Source: an uncultured Oscillibacter sp.
GTDB taxonomy: Bacteria > Bacillota > Clostridia > Oscillospirales > Oscillospiraceae
Direction of reading: 5' to 3'
Assembly: GCA_910579435.1 (NCBI GenBank)
Contig: CAJTVF010000047.1
Span: 1-19,148, forward strand
DNA length: 19,148 nt
The stretch's first letter is position 1. Every line of letters starts with the position of its first letter. The position numbers and the translations under genes were made by a program. The notes under the pieces were generated by a model, which saw only the letters and a list, made by a program, of their open reading frames with translations, was not told where the DNA came from and searched no databases. Of this stretch, positions 13,909-19,148 are shown one piece after another.

Positions 13909-15396
13909 TTATTTCAAGAACTCCAGCACCACGTTGTCCATCTCCGCCTTCTCCGCCGTCAGGCCGAAGCGGCGCTCCTTGCCCTTTAAAGCCGCCAGCC
14001 GCCGGGGCACCGCCACGCCGGTCTTTTCGTGGAGCTGGTCCAGCAGCTCCACGCCGTCCCCCTTGGGCTCCTCGCCGATGGCCCGAAGAACGTGGTCGCA
14101 GAATTTATAAGGAGAGGCGGTGGAGGCAAAGACCGTCGGCGCCTTGTCCCCGGTCTCCGCCCGGTACTGCTCCAGCACCCCCGCCGCCACGGCGGTATGG
14201 GTGTCGATCAGATAGCCGTACTCCTTATAATACCGGGCAATGGTTTCCGTAGTGCCCGCCTCGTCGCAGAAGCCGCCCCAGAATTCGTCCGCCAGGGCCG
14301 CCTTGATCTTCTCGGAGACCTCGTATTTTCCCTGCTTGCTCAGGGCCTCCATATAGCCCCGGACCTCTTCGTCGTTCTCCCCGGAGAGGTCGAACAGCAG
14401 CCGCTCCAGATTGCTGGAGACCAGGATGTCCATAGAGGGGCTCATGGTGGTGTGGAAGGGCCGGTTTTTGTCGTACACGCCGGTGCGGAGGAAGTCCGTC
14501 AGCACGTCGTTCTTGTTGGAGGCGCAGATCAGCTTCCCCACAGGCAGGCCCATGCGCTTTGCGTAGTACGCCGCCAGGATATCCCCGAAGTTGCCGGTGG
14601 GAACGCAGAAGTTCACCTTGTCCCCCATCTGAATCTCCCCGTCCCGCAGCAGATCACAGTAGGCGGAGATATAGTACACCACCTGGGGCAGGATGCGGCC
14701 CCAGTTGATGGAGTTGGCGGAGGACAGGAGATAGCCCCGCTTAGCCAAGGTCTCCCGGATGGCTTCATCCGAGAAAATGCGCTTCACTCCCGCCTGGGCG
14801 TCGTCGAAGTTGCCCTCCACGGCGCAGACGCCAACGTTCTCCCCGTCCTGGGTGACCATCTGGGCCTCCTGGACCTTGGACACGCCGTCCTTGGGGTAGA
14901 AGACCATGATTTTCGTCTGAGCTACATCGGCGAAGCCCTCCATAGCGGCCTTGCCGGTGTCGCCGGAGGTGGCAACCAGGATGCAGACCGTCTTGTCCTC
15001 CCCGGTCTTGCGGAGGGCGGCGGAGAGGAGCTGGGGCAGCATCTGGAGGGCCATGTCTTTAAAAGCAGAGGTAGGCCCGTGCCACAGCTCCAGGCAGTGG
15101 GTGGAGCCGTCCACCTTCCGCAGGGGAGCGGCGGCGGGGTGGTCGTACTTGTCGGGGCCGTAAGCGTTATTGGCAAAGGCCAGCAGCTCCTCCTCACTGT
15201 AATCCGTCAGGTAGAGGGCCATGACCTTGGCCGCCCGCTCCTGATAGGAGGCCCCGGTCAGGCTCTTCAAAAACGCTTCGCCGATCTGGGGGACGGCCTC
15301 CGGCGTCAGCAGTCCGCCGTCCCGGGAGAGGCCCAGCTTTACGGCCTCCGCCCCGGTCATCCGCAGGGCGCGGTCTCTGGTGCTCAAATATTTCAT
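13909..15396 (-). CDS. thrC: Threonine synthase
   Basis: This PLP-dependent enzyme converts O-phospho-L-homoserine and water to L-threonine and phosphate, the last step of threonine biosynthesis. The 495-aa protein opens MKYLSTRDRALRMTGAEAV, typical of the longer (yeast/E. coli-type) threonine synthases. The PLP Schiff-base lysine is Lys113 in HGPTSAFKDMALQ. SGDTGKAAMEG and VPTGNFGDILAAYYAKRMG match the phosphate-binding and cofactor loops. I chose ATG at 15396 with AAAGGTGAG upstream; the longer frame adds an unsupported N-terminus. It lies 29 nt after the YraN-family gene. No T-box or other leader is present, so it is probably expressed from the upstream promoter rather than controlled by threonine. 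The other threonine genes are not nearby. Confidence 0.96.
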   Translation of the reverse strand: MKYLSTRDRALRMTGAEAVKLGLSRDGGLLTPEAVPQIGEAFLKSLTGASYQERAAKVMALYLTDYSEEELLAFANNAYGPDKYDHPAAAPLRKVDGSTHCLELWHGPTSAFKDMALQMLPQLLSAALRKTGEDKTVCILVATSGDTGKAAMEGFADVAQTKIMVFYPKDGVSKVQEAQMVTQDGENVGVCAVEGNFDDAQAGVKRIFSDEAIRETLAKRGYLLSSANSINWGRILPQVVYYISAYCDLLRDGEIQMGDKVNFCVPTGNFGDILAAYYAKRMGLPVGKLICASNKNDVLTDFLRTGVYDKNRPFHTTMSPSMDILVSSNLERLLFDLSGENDEEVRGYMEALSKQGKYEVSEKIKAALADEFWGGFCDEAGTTETIARYYKEYGYLIDTHTAVAAGVLEQYRAETGDKAPTVFASTASPYKFCDHVLRAIGEEPKGDGVELLDQLHEKTGVAVPRRLAALKGKERRFGLTAEKAEMDNVVLEFLK

Positions 15397-15425
15397 GTCT
15401 TGTATCTCACCTTTCTGGTCGTTTT

Positions 15426-15785
15426 TTATGCAAAGGCGTCTTCCAGGTACTCCACCCAAAGACCGCCGCCTTTTTCCTCGTAGATCTCCGCCACGTCGAA
15501 GCGGGCGGGACAGTCCAGCTCATGAAATCCCATGTAAAGGCTCGCGGCCCGGCGGAGCCGCTCCCGCTTCCGTCCGTCCACAAACTCCCGGGGCAGGCCG
15601 ATGGAGCCGGGCCCCCGGCGCTTCACCTCCACGAAGCAGAGGACGCCCCCGGGGCTTTGGGCCACAATGTCCAGCTCTCCAAAGCGGCAGCGCCACTGGC
15701 GGTCTAATATGGTATAGCCCCGTTCCTCCAGATACCGCCCGGCCAGGGCCTCCCCCTGGTCCCCGGAGGTCTTTGTCCGGCTCAT
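15426..15785 (-). CDS. YraN-family (UPF0102) endonuclease-like protein
   Basis: The 119-aa protein has the restriction-endonuclease-like core of the YraN/UPF0102 family: an N-terminal GDQGEALAGRYLEERGY helix, FGELDIVA (Glu37, Asp39) and CFVEVKRR (Glu54, Lys56), the E...D...ExK pattern of metal-dependent nucleases. The cellular role of the family is not settled; a link to DNA processing or recombination has been suggested. ATG at 15785 overlaps the rnhB stop as ATGA, so translation is likely coupled. rnhB-yraN adjacency is common in Firmicutes and supports the call. Confidence 0.9.
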   Translation of the reverse strand: MSRTKTSGDQGEALAGRYLEERGYTILDRQWRCRFGELDIVAQSPGGVLCFVEVKRRGPGSIGLPREFVDGRKRERLRRAASLYMGFHELDCPARFDVAEIYEEKGGGLWVEYLEDAFA

Positions 15786-16405
15786 GTCCGCCTCGCCTCC
15801 CACTTTTTCAGAAAGGTCTTCCGGTGGGCCGGGCAGGGGCCGTATTCGTCCAGGGCGGCGTAATGGGCTTTCGTGCCGTAGCCCTTGTGTCTGGCAAAGC
15901 CGTATTGGGGGTACAGCCCGTCCAGCTCCCGGGAGACGCAGCGGTCCCGGCTCACCTTCGCCAGAATCGACGCGGCGGCGATGGAGGCGCTTTTCCCGTC
16001 TCCCCCGACCAGGGTCATATGGGGCGCCTCGATGGAGACCCGGCTTCCGTGGTCCCGGTTGCCGTCAATGAGGCAAAGGTCCGGCTTGACGCTCAGGCCG
16101 TCGATGGCCCGCTGCATGGCCAGAATCCGGGCATTGAGGATGTCGATTTCATCGATCTCCTCCGCCGCGGCAAAGGCCACGCTCCACGCCTCCGCCTGAG
16201 CGGTAATGAGGCCGTAGAGAGCCTCCCGCTTTTTCTCCGTCAGCTTTTTGGAATCGTTGAGCCCGGGAATTTCCAGCTCCCGGGGCAGGATCACGGCGGC
16301 GGCGTACACCGGCCCCGCCAGGGGGCCCGCCCCCGCCTCGTCCACGCCGCAGAGAAGGCGATAGCCCTTATTCCACTGTTCCCGTTCCAGGGTCCACAGG
16401 TCCAT
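15782..16405 (-). CDS. rnhB: Ribonuclease HII
   Basis: RNase HII cuts RNA in RNA/DNA hybrids and starts removal of single misinserted ribonucleotides from DNA. The 207-aa protein has the metal-binding acidic set Asp22, Glu23 (GVDEAG), Asp114 (CLIDGN) and Asp154 (KVSRD), plus DSKKL and SIAAASILAKVSRD. In the usual GRG motif (DEAGRGPLAG) the Arg is Ala26 (DEAGAGPLAG), at the ribonucleotide-recognition loop. ATG at 16405 has GAGGAGAG 7 nt upstream and gives the normal length; a longer frame would add residues unlike the family. Its start lies 38 nt inside the end of the upstream membrane-protein gene, and its stop overlaps the next start. Confidence 0.95.
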   Translation of the reverse strand: MDLWTLEREQWNKGYRLLCGVDEAGAGPLAGPVYAAAVILPRELEIPGLNDSKKLTEKKREALYGLITAQAEAWSVAFAAAEEIDEIDILNARILAMQRAIDGLSVKPDLCLIDGNRDHGSRVSIEAPHMTLVGGDGKSASIAAASILAKVSRDRCVSRELDGLYPQYGFARHKGYGTKAHYAALDEYGPCPAHRKTFLKKWEARRT

Positions 16406-16907
16406 GGGCCGTCTCTCCTCTCGTTTTGGCCCGGCGGCGGAGCCAGGTGAAATACAGGAAATGGAGCAGGCAAACGAACAATGCCGCCCCGCATCCCCCG
16501 CTGTACCGGACAATTGCCGGCAAGCCCGCCAACTCTTTCGACAGCAGCCACGTAAAGGCCAGCAGCTGATTCAGCGGCGTCAGGAAGGAACAAAGCACCC
16601 CAAAAACAAGAATCCCATTCACATCCCGGATCAACTGCAGTTCCGCCGCCAATATCACTCCCGCAGCCAGCGCGGCGCTGAACCCCCAGTACCACTTCAC
16701 AAAACGGAGCAGCCCCGCTCCCCCGGAGACAAGCCGCACATCCAGAACCAGCAGGCCCGCAAGCCATACCACCAGCAAAATCCAAAACCGCGTTGTATAA
16801 GTTTGATACAAGCCGTATCCAAACGCGCTGACGCTGGTATACAAATGCAGGGCCACCCACAGAAGAGACTCCGCGTCGGCGGCTGTCCATCTCTTGCTGT
16901 CTCCCAT
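16368..16907 (-). CDS. Small five-helix membrane protein of unknown function
   Basis: The 179-aa protein has about five predicted membrane segments (roughly 15-35, 41-60, 72-92, 98-120 and 136-157), no signal peptide, and a basic, then disordered, C-terminus (LRRRAKTRGETAHGP). I recognise no family. It is supported by its position and signals: GGAGG lies 7 nt before ATG at 16907, this ATG overlaps the rbgA stop (TAATG), and its end overlaps the start of rnhB by 38 nt. This coupling suggests it is translated as part of the operon. The DNA looks less GC-rich than its neighbours, consistent with a hydrophobic protein or a later insertion between rbgA and rnhB, which are often adjacent. Confidence 0.72.
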   Translation of the reverse strand: MGDSKRWTAADAESLLWVALHLYTSVSAFGYGLYQTYTTRFWILLVVWLAGLLVLDVRLVSGGAGLLRFVKWYWGFSAALAAGVILAAELQLIRDVNGILVFGVLCSFLTPLNQLLAFTWLLSKELAGLPAIVRYSGGCGAALFVCLLHFLYFTWLRRRAKTRGETAHGPVDPGTGTVE

Positions 16908-17776
16908 TACGGCGCCTCCAGCGTAAACCGCCCCAGCTTGCCGGAGCGGAACTCGTCCAGCAGAATCTTCGCCATGCGCTCGGTGTCCACCTCGCCGCCG
17001 GAGATCAGGAAGCCCCGCCGCCGCCCGGCGGCCTCCAAAAGCCGCCAGCCGTAGGCCACGTCGTTCTCCTCCCCCTCCCGCTCGGGAAGGGCGGGGAGCT
17101 TGTAGCCGGTTTTCAGCGCCTCTGGGTAGTGCTCCGCAAGATACGCCATCAAATGGCACCCCAGTGTCTCCGTATCCAGAATCTCGTCCTTCACCGCGCC
17201 GGTAAAGGCCAGATGGAGCCCCACGTCCCTGTCGTCCAGCTTGGGCCAGAGGATGCCGGGGGTGTCCAGCAGCTCCAGCCCCCGGTCAACGGGCACCCAC
17301 TGCTTGGAGCGGGTCACGCCGGGGCGGTCCTCCGCCTTGGCGGTCTTCCGGCCCGCTGCTTTATTAATAAAGGTGGACTTCCCCACGTTGGGGATACCCA
17401 GGACCATGACCCGGACCACCCGGCCCGTCTGGCCCTTTTCGGCGTAGGCCCGGAGCTTGTCCGCCAGCAGGTCCCGGACGGCGGCGGAAAACCTTGCCGT
17501 GCCCGCGCCGCTTTTGGAGTCCGTCTCCAGCACCGCCCAGCCCTTTTCCCGGAAATGGACCGCCCAGGCCTTCGTGGCCTCCCGGTCCGCCTGGTCCGCC
17601 CGGTTCAAAACCACCAGGCGGGGCTTCCCCGCCGTCAGGCCGTCCACGTCCGGGTTCCGGCTGGACCGGGGGATGCGGGCGTCCAGAATCTCGCACACCG
17701 CGTCTATGTTTTTCAGCTGTTCCCCGATCATCCGGCGGGTCTTCGCCATATGCCCGGGATACCATTGAATTTCCAC
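16907..17776 (-). CDS. rbgA: RbgA/YlqF ribosome-assembly GTPase
   Basis: This is a circularly permuted GTPase that helps mature the 50S ribosomal subunit. The permuted motif order is visible in the 289-aa protein: G4 NRAD at 58-61, G1 GIPNVGKST at 127-135, G2 PGVT at 152-155 and G3 DTPG at 171-174, followed by the C-terminal ANTAR-like RNA-binding region. MEIQWYPGHMAKT is the family's characteristic N-terminus. G4 is NRAD rather than the common NKAD. The start is GTG at 17776, with GGGGG 8 nt upstream, and it overlaps the lepB stop by 1 nt (TAGTG). In Bacillus it also lies next to a signal peptidase gene and rnhB, so context agrees. Confidence 0.96.
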   Translation of the reverse strand: MEIQWYPGHMAKTRRMIGEQLKNIDAVCEILDARIPRSSRNPDVDGLTAGKPRLVVLNRADQADREATKAWAVHFREKGWAVLETDSKSGAGTARFSAAVRDLLADKLRAYAEKGQTGRVVRVMVLGIPNVGKSTFINKAAGRKTAKAEDRPGVTRSKQWVPVDRGLELLDTPGILWPKLDDRDVGLHLAFTGAVKDEILDTETLGCHLMAYLAEHYPEALKTGYKLPALPEREGEENDVAYGWRLLEAAGRRRGFLISGGEVDTERMAKILLDEFRSGKLGRFTLEAP

Positions 17777-18369
17777 TAGCCGATCCCCCCGATCCGTCCG
17801 TAGTCCCGGACCCCCGTCACGGCGTCCGGGCCCGGGAGGGCCAGGAACACAGCCCGGCCGATGATGTAGCGCTGGTCTATCGTGCCCAGCTGGGCGCTCC
17901 GGCTGTCGGTGCTGTGGTTGCGGTTGTCGCCCATGACGAAGACGCAGCCCTCCGGCACCGTGAGGGGAAACTCCGTCCCCTCCGCCGTGAACGTCAGCTC
18001 ATTGATATAGTCCTCGTGGAGGCGCCGGCCGTCCACATAGACCACGCCGGAGCCGAAATCAATATCCACCGCCTGCCCCGCCGTGGCGATGACCCGCTTG
18101 ACGATGGGCGTGGGGAGGAAGCTCTCCTTCCGCAAAACCACGATGTTCCCCGGCTCATAGCCGCCGCAGAGCATGGAATTCAGCACCAGCAGCCGGTCCC
18201 CGTCCTGGAGGGTGGGCACCATGGAATGGCCGTCCACGCCGATCAGGCGCGCGCCGAAGGTGAACAGCAGCACCACCGCCAGCACGGAGCACACCAGGGC
18301 CTGGACCCACTCGTAAGCCTCCCGGCTCTTTTTCTCTTCCGGCTTCGCCCGCCGTGTTTCTTTCTGCAT
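17776..18369 (-). CDS. lepB: Type I signal peptidase, second of the tandem pair
   Basis: This membrane-bound enzyme cleaves signal peptides from secreted proteins. The 197-aa protein has a charged N-terminus (1-20), one membrane helix (about 22-42), and the catalytic dyad Ser49 (GHSMVPTL) and Lys91 (IVKRVIA). The C-terminal GDNRNHSTDSR and IIGRAVF boxes also match. All the usual S26 motifs are intact, including Pro-Thr after SM. ATG at 18369 follows a purine-rich stretch (GAGGAG, 11 nt upstream). The upstream gene is a paralogue of the same length. Its stop overlaps the start of rbgA. Confidence 0.95.
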   Translation of the reverse strand: MQKETRRAKPEEKKSREAYEWVQALVCSVLAVVLLFTFGARLIGVDGHSMVPTLQDGDRLLVLNSMLCGGYEPGNIVVLRKESFLPTPIVKRVIATAGQAVDIDFGSGVVYVDGRRLHEDYINELTFTAEGTEFPLTVPEGCVFVMGDNRNHSTDSRSAQLGTIDQRYIIGRAVFLALPGPDAVTGVRDYGRIGGIG

Positions 18370-18404
18370 ATCTCTTTACTTCTCCTCGCTCCCGGGCGCG
18401 TCTG

Positions 18405-18998
18405 TCAGAGCGTCCCGACGCGGCTCCACTCCCGCATCCTCAGGCCCTCCGTCTCCCCCGGAAGCAGCAGGAACACCGCCCGGCCAATGAGGCAGCGCTC
18501 GTCCACCGCCCCCAGCTCCGGGGCCCGGCTGTCCCGGCTGCCGTTGCGGTTGTCCCCCATGAGGAAGACGCACCCCTCCGGCACGGTGAAGGGGAACTCC
18601 GTCCCCTCCGACAGGTAGGTCGCCTCCCGGATGTAGGGTTCCTCCAGGGCCTGGCCGTCCACATAGACCACGCCGCTGTCGAAATCAATGTCTACAGTCT
18701 CCCCCCCGGTGGCGATGATCCGCTTGACGATGGGCTCCCCGGATTCAAATTCCGCCTTGGCGGCGATGACCACGTCGCCCCGCTCAAACTCCCCGCAAAG
18801 GGCCCGGTTCACCACCAGCAGCAGATCTCCGTTTTGCAGCGTCTCCCGCATGGAGCCGCCGGAAACTCCCACCACCCGGGCCCCAAAGGCGAACAGCACC
18901 ACTGCCGCCAGCACGGAGCACACCAGCGCCTGGGCCCAGTCGTAGAGCCCCCGGCCCGGCTGCTCCTGCTTCTTTCCGTCCTTCTTTTCCTCCGGCAT
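18405..18998 (-). CDS. Type I signal peptidase, divergent paralogue, first of the tandem pair
   Basis: The 197-aa protein aligns with its downstream neighbour along its full length: a charged N-terminus, one membrane helix (about 22-42), Ser49, Lys92 (IVKRIIA), GDNRNGSRDSR and LIGRAVF. The Ser motif reads GGSMRETL, where the common form is S-M-x-P-T-L, so Pro is replaced by Glu beside the catalytic serine. This may shift substrate choice; the catalytic dyad itself is present. ATG at 18998 has GGAGGAAC upstream. It is the first gene after the operon promoter, so its expression should be at least as high as its partner's. The pair is best explained by tandem duplication. Confidence 0.93.
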   Translation of the reverse strand: MPEEKKDGKKQEQPGRGLYDWAQALVCSVLAAVVLFAFGARVVGVSGGSMRETLQNGDLLLVVNRALCGEFERGDVVIAAKAEFESGEPIVKRIIATGGETVDIDFDSGVVYVDGQALEEPYIREATYLSEGTEFPFTVPEGCVFLMGDNRNGSRDSRAPELGAVDERCLIGRAVFLLLPGETEGLRMREWSRVGTL

Positions 18999-19037
18999 CT
19001 TCGTTCCTCCGTTGGCGCAAAATTTTCAATCTTTAAT

Positions 19038-19066
19038 AGTATACCAAGAAAGTCCTGAAATCACAA
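19038..19066 (-). promoter_or_regulatory. Sigma-A-type promoter of the lepB-rbgA-rnhB operon
   Basis: On the minus strand TTGTGA (19061-19066) and TATACT (19038-19043) are exactly 17 nt apart. Transcription would begin near 19031, about 33 nt before the first signal peptidase gene. Confidence 0.75.
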
Positions 19067-19094
19067 GAGGGTTTTCCAAAAATGGAGGGTGTCA

Positions 19095-19110
19095 ATTGTA
19101 GGAGTACAAT
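19095..19110. promoter_or_regulatory. Small dyad upstream of the operon promoter
   Basis: ATTGTA-GGAG-TACAAT is a 6-bp inverted repeat with a 4-nt centre, 28 nt upstream of the -35 hexamer. It could be a protein-binding site for this or an unseen divergent gene. It is short and may be chance. Confidence 0.25.
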
Positions 19111-19148
19111 ACATGTTGGACAAAAGAGGAAGAAAAAAGTAGAAGGAT

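Noticed and set aside
15397..15425. T-box or threonine attenuator before thrC
   Set aside because: The gap is only 29 nt and contains just the Shine-Dalgarno region.
19114..19143. A nine-codon plus-strand frame (MLDKRGRKK) with AGGAG 8 nt upstream
   Set aside because: It is too short to support as a gene, has no clear promoter, and the Shine-Dalgarno-like bases lie in a small dyad.

Overview
This window looks like a chromosomal segment of a GC-rich anaerobic Firmicute, most likely an Oscillospiraceae (Flavonifractor / Pseudoflavonifractor / Lawsonibacter-like) gut bacterium. The evidence is the high GC content, strong purine-rich Shine-Dalgarno sites before almost every gene, Gram-positive-style tandem signal peptidases next to rbgA and rnhB, and a tig-clpP-clpX-lon-engB cluster. 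The genus is an inference from gene order and protein style, not from a database search. Every gene I can support lies on the minus strand, so the biological reading order runs from high to low coordinates.

Region A (19066 down to about 12494) is a tight housekeeping run. A good sigma-A-type promoter (TTGTGA-17-TATACT) is followed by two tandem type I signal peptidases, the GTPase gene rbgA/ylqF, a small 5-TM membrane protein, rnhB, a YraN-family protein, thrC, a duplicated membrane/zinc-ribbon protein and a metallophosphoesterase. Many junctions overlap by 1 to 38 nt, which suggests translational coupling.

Region B (about 12461 down to 5548) is a protein-quality-control cluster. An extended -10 promoter precedes tig (trigger factor with an unusual charged, repeated C-terminal tail). 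clpP (TTG start), clpX, lon and engB/ysxC follow. The tig-clpP gap holds a perfect 14-bp dyad that overlaps a candidate promoter. The clpX-lon gap holds three consecutive hairpins. Two hairpins lie after engB and probably end the unit.

Region C (5547 to 5214) is the only gene-free stretch over 300 bases. It carries a 161-bp MITE-like element with terminal inverted repeats and a possible TTA target duplication, then the promoter and operator of the next operon.

Region D (5213 to 1) is an accessory catabolic/transport operon: a LacI-family regulator, a stand-alone ComEC-type metallo-beta-lactamase-fold protein, a tripartite tricarboxylate transporter (binding lipoprotein TctC, small permease TctB, large permease TctA), and the first codons of what looks like a PfkB-family kinase, cut by the window edge. 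The regulator's presumed operator, TGAGAACGTTCTCA, lies just downstream of its own promoter, and a near-perfect copy lies inside the metallo-beta-lactamase gene. The likely logic is a ligand-responsive repressor controlling uptake and first phosphorylation of a carbohydrate-like or organic-acid substrate. No radically new system is evident. The best leads are this operon's unusual composition, its possible double operator, the MITE, the divergent second signal peptidase, and the tig tail.
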